Shown one piece after another: positions 26,312 through 35,600 of a DNA stretch of 64,000 nt (its first letter is position 1; each line of letters opens with the position of its first letter). The position numbers and the translations under genes are program-made. Origin of the DNA: Saccharothrix sp. S26 (GTDB lineage Bacteria; Actinomycetota; Actinomycetes; Mycobacteriales; Pseudonocardiaceae); NCBI RefSeq assembly GCF_021390395.1, contig NZ_JAJUWT010000006.1, positions 62,001 through 126,000 of the forward strand, read 5' to 3'. The notes under the pieces were generated by a model, which searched no databases, was not told where the DNA came from, and was given only the letters and a program-made list of their open reading frames with translations.

Positions 26312-28024
26312 TCAGGTCCCGGCGGGTACCGCGATGCCCTTGGCCCTCGCCTCCTCGATGATCGAGTCGCGGTCGCGCCACCGGGACCAGAAGGCGCCGC
26401 GGTACCCCAGTTGCACCATGCTGGTCAGGAACGGGTTGTCGGCGTAGTTGTTGTCATGCCTGCTCAACCCCGGTGCGGTCGGCAGCATCACGCGCGGGTG
26501 GTCCCGTTGTGGGATGTGGTCCCACATGAACCGCAGGGTGTTCAGCCACCGCCCGTCCGGCCGGGACAGCGTCTCCTCGTCTTCCGGCAGCAGGGGCGAG
26601 AAGTAGTACACCGGTCGGAAGCCGCCGGAGGGCTCGAACAGGAACTGGCGTTCGTACTCCACCACGCTCGCGCACTGGTCGATTGTCCTGAGCACGATCG
26701 GCTGGGTGGCGGTGTTCGACTGGAGCCCGCGCACGGTGCGCTCGCCCGAGCACTGCCGGGCCAGGTCCATGCCCAGCGGTGAGTACGGGAAGGCCCGCAG
26801 CCCCAGGGTGAACCCCGCCACGGTGGCGTCCAGCGCCATGATGCGGTCGATGCACTCGCGCAGGGTGTCGAGGGTTTCGCCCGGCATGCCCAGCAACACC
26901 TCGACCATGGTCAGCATCCCGCGTTCGCGGGCCAGTTCGACGACACGCACGGTGTCGTCGAAGGTGTAGTACCTGGTGCCCTTGGCGGTGACCTTCCAGC
27001 CGCTGAGCAGGTCTTCCCGGACGTGGTCGGGCGCGACGTTGACACCGCGGCAGCCGGCCGCGACCAGCAGGTCGGCGAACTCCTCGTCGAAGGGCGCGGG
27101 CTGGGAGTAGATCCACAGGCGCAGCGAGTGCAACGGGGACGAGGCGTCGGTGTCCTTGCGGCGCGCGATCTCGCGCAGGACCGCCTTGCTGTTGGCGATG
27201 GACAGGTTGAATTCGCTGTCGGTGGTGTGCAGGTCGTGCACGCCCTGTGCGGTCAGCGCCTCGACCTCGTCCACCACCGCGGTCACGGCGCGGCGCGCGA
27301 AGCCGTTGCCCTTGGCGTCGGGTTCGACGCAGTGCGCGCAGGTGAAGGGGCACCCGCTCTTGGTGAGGATGTTGCCCAGGCCACCGTGGTGGTAGTGGGC
27401 CAGGTTGTCCACCTTGTACTCGACGCCCGACCGCCTGGCGTAGGCGGTGTCGCGGTTGACCTGCCAGGCACGACTCTCCCCGTGCCCGGCGTGGGCGAGC
27501 GGGAACGTCGGCAACTCCGCGGACACCGGCACGCGCGTGACCACACCGCCGCCCTCGTTGACGATCAGGCCGGGCACGTCCCGCGGCGAGCCGCCGGTGA
27601 GCAGCACGTCCGCGAGCCGGCAGATGACCAGTTCGCCCGGTCCCTTCACCCCGAAGTCCACGCCGAAGTAGTCGACGAGCGCGAAGGGCATCGACGAGAA
27701 CCCGACCCCGCCCACCACCAGCGGCGCGGTGGTCAGGTGCCGGATCTCGGTGATGATCTCGCGGTGCTCCCCGACGAACACCTTCTGCTCCTGCGGGTAG
27801 ATCGTGTCGGTGTTCCGCACGGTGACGCCGACCAGCAAGGGGCGGCGGTGGTCGAAGTACCCGGCCAGCACCGCCCGCCACTCGTCCCGGTGGAAGTTCA
27901 GGTCGATCACCTCGACGTCGAACCCCGATTCCTCCAGGGACGTCGTCAGGATATCGAGCGCGTATGGCGTGATGGTCGGCCGGATCTTGTTCGGGTTGAC
28001 CAGGGTGACCAGAGCCCGTCCCAT
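26312..28024 (-). CDS. B12-binding-domain radical SAM protein
   Basis: This 570-residue protein starts at ATG 28024 (MGRALVTLVNPNK), chosen because ggggga lies just upstream; an in-frame ATG at 28075 is less likely. The first 190 residues form a B12-binding-like Rossmann domain (PYALDILTTSLEESGFDVEV, VVGGVGFSSMPFAL). The radical SAM motif CPFTCAHC gives Cys225, Cys229 and Cys232 for the 4Fe-4S cluster. A C-terminal region of about 120 residues follows the barrel. Such enzymes often methylate unreactive carbons or modify peptides. The substrate is unknown; the nearby E1-like and methyltransferase genes hint at peptide maturation. Confidence 0.88.
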   Translation of the reverse strand: MGRALVTLVNPNKIRPTITPYALDILTTSLEESGFDVEVIDLNFHRDEWRAVLAGYFDHRRPLLVGVTVRNTDTIYPQEQKVFVGEHREIITEIRHLTTAPLVVGGVGFSSMPFALVDYFGVDFGVKGPGELVICRLADVLLTGGSPRDVPGLIVNEGGGVVTRVPVSAELPTFPLAHAGHGESRAWQVNRDTAYARRSGVEYKVDNLAHYHHGGLGNILTKSGCPFTCAHCVEPDAKGNGFARRAVTAVVDEVEALTAQGVHDLHTTDSEFNLSIANSKAVLREIARRKDTDASSPLHSLRLWIYSQPAPFDEEFADLLVAAGCRGVNVAPDHVREDLLSGWKVTAKGTRYYTFDDTVRVVELARERGMLTMVEVLLGMPGETLDTLRECIDRIMALDATVAGFTLGLRAFPYSPLGMDLARQCSGERTVRGLQSNTATQPIVLRTIDQCASVVEYERQFLFEPSGGFRPVYYFSPLLPEDEETLSRPDGRWLNTLRFMWDHIPQRDHPRVMLPTAPGLSRHDNNYADNPFLTSMVQLGYRGAFWSRWRDRDSIIEEARAKGIAVPAGT

Positions 28025-28277
28025 GTCAGAAAATCCCCCGCATTCCGTCTTCGCGACAATGCACACGCTACTCAACAGGGCTCTTGTTGTCAGAGTCCGT
28101 AAGAGTGAATTGCCGACGCGGTTGCGATTTGATCGACGCGTTCATTCCAGATCGGCGGGAACGTAAAAATATTCCGACCGACGCGGGATCCGGTACGGGG
28201 AGGGGATTGATGTTCCCCCGGGTTTCGCGGGGTCGGGTTACTTGACTTCATGCTGATCGCCCCCAGGAGAGGTCGCC

Positions 28278-28395
28278 ATGCCAAGGAGTTGCCCGCCGGA
28301 GTTCCGCAGCAAGGTCTTCGAGCCTGCTCAAGGCCGGCCGCACCGTCGCGCTGTGGGGTGCCGAAAGTCGGCACACGGGCCATGACCTGCGTTAA
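28278..28395 (+). mobile_element. Transposase N-terminus remnant (IS3-like orfA)
   Basis: The frame opens MPRSCPPEFRSKVF, then after a one-base shift continues SLLKAGRTVA, matching the helix-turn-helix start of IS3-type transposases (pattern PPEFRxKVLxLLxAGRxVA). It then degrades and stops at 28393. The fragment abuts the end of the methyltransferase remnant, so an insertion and later loss probably happened here. Confidence 0.6.
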
Positions 28396-29042
28396 GCGGC
28401 TGCGGGTTCCAGCCGCAACACCACATCATCGCGCAAGAGGATGTTCAGTTCGGGTGCCGCCCAGCCCTCGCATCGGCACGAAGGCGCACAGCTCGCAGCC
28501 CTGGCTGACCAGGTTCTCGCTGGAACACCACCGACCGCGTCAGGCTGCGCATGAGCAGCGGAACGATGATCCTGCCGTCCTCCACAAGCCGCTCCCACCA
28601 CGCCTCCAGCAGATCCCACGCGGCGACGGTGACGACGATCCGGTCGAACGGCGCGTGCCGGGGCACCCCGTGCTCGGCGTCCGCCTCCACCACGTTCACC
28701 GCGTGGTACCCGGCTGCCGGAGCCGATCTCCAGTATCCGCATGCCCGGCTGGATGTCGGCCTGCTCCAGCATCATCGCCCGGGTGTGCGGGACCGAAACC
28801 GTGCTGACGGCTTCGCCCTGCTCGTTCCACTTGGTCAGCAGCGTGCCTTTGGCCGCATACGTCTTGTCCAGCGGCTCGCCGGGGGCGAACGGGTGCCGCG
28901 GTACCGCTGACAGGGCGGCAATCACGGCGTCGCTGTGCGCGGCACCCGTGTCGCGCAGTTGGTCGACCATTGCCCGACGGAGCGCCTTGGGACTGGCAGC
29001 CGCAGCTTCCGCACCATTATCAGTGTCACTTGCAGTGTTCAC
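28392..29042 (-). pseudogene. FxLD-type protein L-isoaspartate methyltransferase, internally deleted and frameshifted
   Basis: The N-terminal part is well kept (ALRRAMVDQLRDTGAAHSDA, VSTVSVPHTRAMMLEQADI, then MRILEIGSGS, the SAM-binding loop). About 40-45 residues expected after the loop are missing. The frame then shifts to VNVVEADAEHG, FDRIVVTVAAWDLLEAWWE and GRIIVPLLMRSLTRSVVF, and shifts back near the end (LLRDDVVLRLE). This resembles the methyltransferases of FxLD-type lanthipeptide systems (TIGR04364 as I recall). The loss of the SAM fold core makes activity unlikely. It marks a decayed RiPP cluster. Confidence 0.7.
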
Positions 29043-29242
29043 GGGTCACCTTCTGAAATGGTCGTCGCCGCTCCGCTACTGGTGGTTGGGGCGGTGCAGG
29101 ACGTCTTGGCCGACGGCGTTCGCGGGCCGTGGCCAGGAGATCAGGACGGGCTGTCCCGGTTCCTGTCCGAGATCCTGTACCGGATCCCGTCCCGGTCGAT
29201 CCGGAGCCTCCGCCCCACCACTACACGGGGATCGGAGAGCGC

Positions 29243-29413
29243 ATGAACGGGAACGCACGACACGAACCGGCGGCCGGGGACGAGGAGCCGCGCCCGTCGG
29301 GCTGCCTCCCGCCGTCTGCTGGAAGGGGAGGGGGCCGCCGGACGGTCCTGAGGTTCATCCGGGACGAGTCCGTCTTGGTGACCCGCTGCAACCGCAACGA
29401 CCTGAACAGCTGA
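29243..29413 (+). CDS. Short peptide ORF upstream of ThiF gene, possible RiPP precursor
   Basis: A 56-residue peptide starts at ATG 29243 behind ggagagc. The first half is Glu/Pro/Gly-rich (HEPAAGDEEPRPSGCLPPS); the second half is TVLRFIRDESVLVTRCNRND and ends LNS. The stop lies 14 bases before the start of the E1-like ThiF gene, with aggagg in between, so the two are probably co-translated. A short peptide before an adenylating enzyme is the layout of microcin C7-like and pantocin-like systems. Unlike MccA it ends in Ser, with Asn second to last. Homologues were not checked. Confidence 0.5.
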   Translation: MNGNARHEPAAGDEEPRPSGCLPPSAGRGGGRRTVLRFIRDESVLVTRCNRNDLNS

Positions 29414-29427
29414 GAGGAGGACGAGCC

Positions 29428-30483
29428 GTGCGGTTCCCTTGCGTCAAACCTGAGCACGCGCCCTTCCTCGTCGGGGAGGACAAGGTACAGATCGGCGGGA
29501 TCGTGCCGGGTATCGCAGCCGTGATACCCGACCCCGATGGCTGGGTGTGGGCGCTGCTAGTGCTGCTCGACGGCACGCGGACGGTGGGCCAGGTCGCTGC
29601 GGCCCTGGTTCACCGCTTCCCCGAGCGCCCGGAGTCGGACGTGCGGGACGCCGTCGATGAGCTCTACCGGGCGGGCCACCTCTACGACGCGGACGCGGTA
29701 GGGGCCGGGGAGCCCCTGGATGAGCGGTACGCGACGACACGGGCCCTATGGCGGTGCATGGACCGCACCCCCAGGCCCGATGGCGGGGACGTCCAGGAGT
29801 TGGTGCGGCAGGCCCGCGTGGCCCTGATCGGCGTCGGCGGGGTCGGTTGCGCCGCGGCACAGGCCCTCACCCGCTGCGGCGTGGGCGGGCTGCACCTGGT
29901 CGACCCGGACGTGGTCGAGCGGTCCAACCTAGGCCACCAGGGCCTCTACACCCGCCGTGACCTGGGCACGCCGAAGGTCATCGCCGCCCGACGCCGGCTG
30001 CGCGCCCACAACGACGACGTCGAGATCACCGTCGAGCGCGCTCCCGTCGAGGGGCCCGAGCGGTTGCGGCGGCTCGCGGCCGACCACGACGTGCTCGTGA
30101 TGGCCGCCGACACCCCTGCCGCGATCCGGGACTGGACCAACGAGGCGTGCCTGGCCACCGGCACGCCGTGGACGTACGGCGGCTACCACGGGCCGCTGGT
30201 GCAGGTCGGCGCCTACCTGCCCGGCGCGGGACCGTGCTACCGCTGCGCCCGCGCCGGGGACGCCGAGCCACCGATCACCGCGTGGCCGGGGAAGTCGCCC
30301 GCCGTCCACGCCGCGAGCAGCGTGTCCGCGGGCTATGCGGGGCTCACCGTCGCCCACCTCGCGCTGAGCCTGCTTACCGGCGTGCCCGCGCTGCCGCACC
30401 ACAACGAGTATCGGCTGAACCTGGTCACCTGGCGCAGCGAGATCGTCGAAGCACCCTCAGCCGGCTGCCCCGCCTGCCGCTAA
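29428..30483 (+). CDS. ThiF/E1-like adenylating enzyme, RiPP-type
   Basis: This 351-residue protein starts at GTG 29428 behind gagaggagg. The first 120 residues form a winged-helix-like region such as the peptide-binding (RRE) domain of MccB/PaaA proteins. The nucleotide-binding loop is IGVGGVG (about 134-140), followed by LVDPDVVERSNLGHQ (about 158-171), where a His replaces the usual Arg of SNLxRQ. Two CxxC pairs (Cys270/273 and Cys347/350) should hold structural zinc. The enzyme should activate a peptide C-terminus or carboxylate with ATP. The peptide at 29243 is the obvious candidate partner. Confidence 0.88.
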   Translation: MRFPCVKPEHAPFLVGEDKVQIGGIVPGIAAVIPDPDGWVWALLVLLDGTRTVGQVAAALVHRFPERPESDVRDAVDELYRAGHLYDADAVGAGEPLDERYATTRALWRCMDRTPRPDGGDVQELVRQARVALIGVGGVGCAAAQALTRCGVGGLHLVDPDVVERSNLGHQGLYTRRDLGTPKVIAARRRLRAHNDDVEITVERAPVEGPERLRRLAADHDVLVMAADTPAAIRDWTNEACLATGTPWTYGGYHGPLVQVGAYLPGAGPCYRCARAGDAEPPITAWPGKSPAVHAASSVSAGYAGLTVAHLALSLLTGVPALPHHNEYRLNLVTWRSEIVEAPSAGCPACR

Positions 30484-32565
30484 CCCGTCCGCCCACCGCC
30501 GCAGCTCCTCGGCCCTGGGCGCGCCCAGCCCAGACAACAGCCCAGCGGCCTGGCATAGGCGCACCGCCGCATCGGACGGGCGACCGACGCGGATCAGCGA
30601 GGTCGCCATCGTCTCCAGCGAGGCGGCCCGGTCCCCGGCGGCCGCGTCGTCGTCGGCGTAGGCGGCCAGCGCCCGCAGGCACGACTCGATCGCCACGTCG
30701 TCCTCGCCCAAGCCCTGGTGCGCCACGGCGACGTCGTGCCACGCGTACCCCACCCCGAGCGCGTCGCCCACCTCGCGGCGCAGCGCCAACTGGCGCCGCG
30801 CGAAGACCAGTGCCTGCCCGAACCGGCCCAGCGCCGCGTTGAGCTGCCCGATGTTGCACACGACCGTCGCCTCGGCCAGCACATCCCCGGTCGACCTGGC
30901 CACGGGCAGCGCCGCCTCGTAGAGCACCAGCGCCTCGGCCGGACGCCCCCGGTCCCGGCCGTCCGACCCGAGCCCGCACAGCGCCTCGCACCGCCGCTCC
31001 GGGTTCTCGGCGCGGTCCAGCACCGCGCGGAAGTCGGTGTTCGCGGCGTCGTAGTCACCCAGCAGCCGGTGCGTGTTGCCCCGCCGGACCAGCAGGAACG
31101 CCTCCGCCGCGTGGTCGCCGACGGCCTGCGCGGCGCGCAGCCCGTCGTGTTCGGCGTCGAGGCGGTCTCGCCAGAGTGCCCGCCTGCCCAGTGGCAGGTG
31201 CCGCGCCGCGCCGGCCAGCAGCACCACGGCCGTGGTCAGCCCGCGCCGCACCGCGAGCCGCCGGGTCGCCACCAGCGTGGTGTGCTCGACCGCCAGCCAC
31301 TCCCAGGCTTCCGCGCGTGTGCGCACCGGTGTGGCCAGCGGGCCGCGGGGGAGCGCCAGCCGGGGCTGGCCGGGGAAGAGCAGTGCGTCGGCCGCGTCGG
31401 CGGCGTGCGCGTACCAGTTCAGCAGGCGGTCCACCGCCGCGCCGCGCGCCGGATCCCCGGCGGCCAGGGAGGCCGCGTAGGCGTGGAGCAGGTCGTGAAC
31501 GCGGAAGCGCCGCCGCCCGACCTGCTCGACCAAGTGCTCGTCCGCCAGCACCCCGAGCAGGTCGGTCGCCTCGTCGAGCCCGCCGCCGACGAGCGCCGCA
31601 GCGGCGTGCGTCCCGAACTCCGCGGCCGGGTGCAGCCCGAGCAGCCGGAACAGCCCGGCGGGAGCGGCGGGCAACCGGCGATATGACCAGTCGAACACCG
31701 ACGTGATCGCGCTGCGCTCGTCGCCTCCCCGCTCCAGCGCGGCCAAGCCGCGCCTGATCTCGCGCACCACGTCGGCCACGTCGATGAACCCGCTGGACGT
31801 CACGCGGGTGGCGGCCACGCGCAGCGCGAGCGGCAGCCGCGCGCATGCCTCGACCAGTTCGGCAACAGCCGCGCGCTCGCGGTGGGCGCGTTCCCCTCCG
31901 ATGATCCCCGCGACCAGTTCGAACGCCTCGTCGGCGTCGAGCAGGTCAACCGGGACGAGGGTGGCGCCCTCGCCCACCGCGAGCCCGTGCAGTGCCTTGC
32001 GGCTGGTGACCAGCGCCAGGCAGCCGGGTCCTGCGGGCAGTAGCGGGCGGACTTGCTCCGCGTCCGCCGCGTTGTCCAGCAGCACCAGCACCCTCCGCTC
32101 GGCCAGCAGCGACCGGTACAGCCCACTCTGCGCGTCGACGTCGACGGGGATCCGACCGTCCGGCACGCCCAGGGCGGCCAGGAACCCCGCCAGAACCACG
32201 CTCGGCACGGCGGGGGATCCCGGCCCGAAGCCTCGCAGGTCCGCGAACAGCGTCCCGTCGGGGAACTCGCGGCGCACCCGGTGGGCCCACCGGATCGCGA
32301 GCGTCGACTTGCCGACCCCGGCCGTCCCGTGCAGAACCTGGACCACAGCGGACCCGTGACCGGCTCCGCCTTCGGGCAGGCCCCGATCCAGCGCGGCGAT
32401 CTCGCGCTGCCGCCCCGAGAAGTCCCGCACCCGGCCGGGCAGCTGCCGGGGCACCGGGGGCCGCGGCGCGGCGGGGTGCATGACGATCTGGTCGATCGTC
32501 CCCGCTTGCACCACCGTCCCGACGACCGAGCCGACCTCGTTGTGCACCTCGTCGCCCTGCCCCAT
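30457..32565 (-). CDS. NB-ARC/TPR STAND protein with RHIM/BASS-like N-terminus
   Basis: This 702-residue protein starts at ATG 32565. Residues 9-22, NEVGSVVGTVVQAG, match the short amyloid-like motif (BASS3/RHIM-like) I recall from the N-termini of actinobacterial NLR-type proteins. The NB-ARC core follows: Walker A GTAGVGKST (80-88), Walker B VLVLLDNA (near 160), a TSR sensor and the winged helix (FRLLGLHPAAEFGTHAAAAL). TPR repeats fill about residues 430-700. There is no DNA-binding domain, unlike true AfsR. It overlaps the ThiF gene end by 27 bases and is divergent from the STAND gene at 32679. Confidence 0.87.
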   Translation of the reverse strand: MGQGDEVHNEVGSVVGTVVQAGTIDQIVMHPAAPRPPVPRQLPGRVRDFSGRQREIAALDRGLPEGGAGHGSAVVQVLHGTAGVGKSTLAIRWAHRVRREFPDGTLFADLRGFGPGSPAVPSVVLAGFLAALGVPDGRIPVDVDAQSGLYRSLLAERRVLVLLDNAADAEQVRPLLPAGPGCLALVTSRKALHGLAVGEGATLVPVDLLDADEAFELVAGIIGGERAHRERAAVAELVEACARLPLALRVAATRVTSSGFIDVADVVREIRRGLAALERGGDERSAITSVFDWSYRRLPAAPAGLFRLLGLHPAAEFGTHAAAALVGGGLDEATDLLGVLADEHLVEQVGRRRFRVHDLLHAYAASLAAGDPARGAAVDRLLNWYAHAADAADALLFPGQPRLALPRGPLATPVRTRAEAWEWLAVEHTTLVATRRLAVRRGLTTAVVLLAGAARHLPLGRRALWRDRLDAEHDGLRAAQAVGDHAAEAFLLVRRGNTHRLLGDYDAANTDFRAVLDRAENPERRCEALCGLGSDGRDRGRPAEALVLYEAALPVARSTGDVLAEATVVCNIGQLNAALGRFGQALVFARRQLALRREVGDALGVGYAWHDVAVAHQGLGEDDVAIESCLRALAAYADDDAAAGDRAASLETMATSLIRVGRPSDAAVRLCQAAGLLSGLGAPRAEELRRWADGLAAGGAAG

Positions 32566-32678
32566 GGGATACAGTCTTGCGAGCGCAACTCGGTCTTCCC
32601 GTCCTCGCGGGGCACATCACCCGAACCGCGCAACGCCGCTGCGACACCCGCGCGTCACCGCGACGCTGGAGGACGTCG

Positions 32679-35600
32679 GTGAAGATCCGCCTGCTCGGCA
32701 GCACCACGATCCTCGGTCGCGACGAGGAGCTGCGGCTGGACCGGAGCCCCGAGCGGCTGCTGCTCGCCGCACTCGCTCTGAACCCCGGCGTCGCGCTTCG
32801 GCTCGACGGCCTGGTGAACCGCGTGTGGTCCGCCGATGCCAAGCTGAAGGATCCGCACAAAACCCTGGTTGAGTACGCCGGGAACATTCGCGGCTACATC
32901 GGGCGGGCCGGAGGCAACCCGCAGCAGCTGGTGTACGACAGCAGGGCGAAGACCCTGTGCTTGTACGTCGATCACGACGCGGTCGACTACCACCGATTCC
33001 TCAAGCTCCTCGACGAGGCGCGCCGCCTGCTCGACCCAGCCCTGTTCGACGAGGCGGTGGCCGCGTGGACGGGCACGCCGCTGGCCGACCTCGGCGACGA
33101 CCCGAACCCCTGGGTGAGCGCCCGCAGGTTGGCCATGGAGCAGGAATTCCGCAAGTGTCAAAGCGAACGCCTCCAGCTGATGGTCGACGCCGGGCACGCC
33201 GGACGAGCGTTCATCGAGGTGACCGCGCTGCTGGAGACTCACCCCGCCGAGGAATTCCTCCTACTCGGCGTCCGCGCGCTGGCGGAGCAGGGCCGCAGCG
33301 ACGAGATCACGCGGTGGGCGCAAGCGGCCGTGCGGCTCGTCACCGACGCGGAGGGCGCCCCGGCGGTGCTGCGGAAGATTCAGCGCCTCGCCGCAGGTGT
33401 CCCCTCGACAGAGCACCCAGCCTCCACGCGCGGACCGGCACGGGGCTCCCGCGTCCGTGATCTGCTGGAGCTTTCCGAGACCTACGCACGGGACGTGAGC
33501 GTCGACGCCGACCTCCGGATCGAGCGCACCGTAGAAGCCAGCCTGCTCGACGCGCTGTTGGGTCCCCGCGAGGACAGACCGTTCGCGGTCGTCGGCGAAG
33601 CCGGATCCGGCAAGACCACCCTGCTGAACTCACTGCACCGCCGGTTGTCCGCCGTGCCGAACCTCGAACCCGTCCTGGTCCCCGCGCCGTGGCTGCTGCG
33701 CGCGGGCGACGCGGGCATGATCACCGAGCCCTTCGGCGAGTTGGCCGCAGCCGGGCGCAGGCCGATCCTGCTGCTGGACACCGCGGACCTGATGCTCCAC
33801 GACGATGGTGCCAAGGAGCTCCTTCACCGCGTGCTCAACGCCCTCCACGCCTCGGGTTGCACCGGCGTCTACTCCACTCGGCCCCAAGAAGCCGCCAGTC
33901 TCACCCATCCCCGGTTGAGTCGCTGCGACCTCCAGCGCTACGACGACGCCGAGTTGGAGCGCGCCGTCACCGCGCTCGTCGCCCGCTACTGCCCTGACGT
34001 GCCCGTCGAGGAGGCCATCACGAAGGTGCGCGGCGCGACTGCGCGAGAGCTGCCCGCCGCCGACGTGTGCAGAAGCCCGCTGCTGCTGCGCGTGCTGTTC
34101 GACCTGGCCACGCCCGTGCTGCCCGACCTGAAGGATCTGGACGTCACCAGCCTCTTCCTGGACTACTGGGAGCGCAGAGTGGTCAGGGACGCGCGCACCG
34201 AAAGCGAGACGACCAGACGCGCGCTCGCCACGCACAACCTGACCGCGACCGCCGGTTGCGCCGGGATCGGCTTGCTGGCCGAGGGAGTGCCGGAGGTGCC
34301 GCACGAGTCCTTCGCCCGCACTGTGGGCAGGGCGGCCGGGGCTGACGTCGACCGGGCCGCCCTGCGGGAGGAGCTGGACGTCCTCGTCGAACGCGGCGTC
34401 CTCATCCGAGGAGGGGCCAACGCGGGCTTCTTCCACCAGACCATGTTCGAGTTCGCCGCCGCCCAAGGACTGCTGGACCGGCGTGGCCCTGCGGCCATCG
34501 GCCCCCTCGTCGACCGCGCGTGCAGACACGGCGGTGACCTGTTCGTGGGCGCCGTGCTCGAACAGGTGCTGGTGCTCTGCGGCGACCAGCCGCTGTTCCG
34601 CGCCGAAACCCGCCGGGCCGTGCACGCCCTGCTCGAAGCCGACAGCCAGGCTGTGCAGGCAATCGGCGCGGTCGCCTGGGCCCACCACCCAGCCCTCCTG
34701 GACGACCCCGTCACCGCGCTGGGCAAGGCGGGCGCGTCGGCGCTGGAGCGCGCGACCTGGAAGCTGCCGTCCATCGCGGGCAAATGCCCGGACGACATCG
34801 TCGACCAGCTGACGGTGCTCTGGCGGGCGCAGGAGGAACCGACCAGCCGCGCCGCCGTGCTACGTTCCTTCACCCGCTCCGCGATGCGCGCACCGGACGA
34901 GGTCGCAGACGCGCTGCACGAGCTGGACCTGCTCCAAGCCGTGCGGGACACCGACTCCTCCGAGTTCCGCTCGGCCCTGCTCGAAAGCCTGCTCGCGGTC
35001 GTACCGCAATCACGAAACCTGCTTCGCACGGTGGTGCTGCACCTGATCGAGCACTCCACTGATTCGGTGCCCGACGAGCTGGCCCTCCTCGCGGACAACT
35101 GGTCGGCGGTCGGGGGCGACAATATGGTCGGCCGAGTCGCCGAAGTGCTTGCTGCCGCGGAGAAGCATTCCCACAGCGTGATCACGGCGTTCGCTCGGGT
35201 GAACGCCGCGGAGTGGGAGCGCAACGGCGCTTGGAACGATCACCAGACATGGGAGGCGTTCCTCCACCGGGTCCGCGCGAACGAGCCGCCCATGCCCTCC
35301 ACCAAGCGTCTCCTGACCGTGCGGACGATCGAGAACTTCCTCGTCCGGCTCGACGGCGAACACGCTCGGACCACCATCGACTGCCTGCTCGACTGGCCGG
35401 ACGACGAACTGGGCGAACTCGTCCGAGTCACCCTGCTGCCCAATGTCCTCCGCTCCAGCTCACCCGCCGCCGCGCTACTCGAAGAGGCTGCTGCGGCCTC
35501 TCTCGCCGAGATCAAGAAGCGCCCTGCTCAAACCGGTCGCACGGGCCTCCTGCTCGACGTGCTCACCCAGGCCGATCTGCCCCAGGGGCTGCTGTACAGG

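Noticed and set aside
28741..29427. N-terminal extension of the ThiF gene
   Set aside because: It overlaps the methyltransferase remnant and peptide ORF; the strong gagaggagg site fixes the start at 29428.
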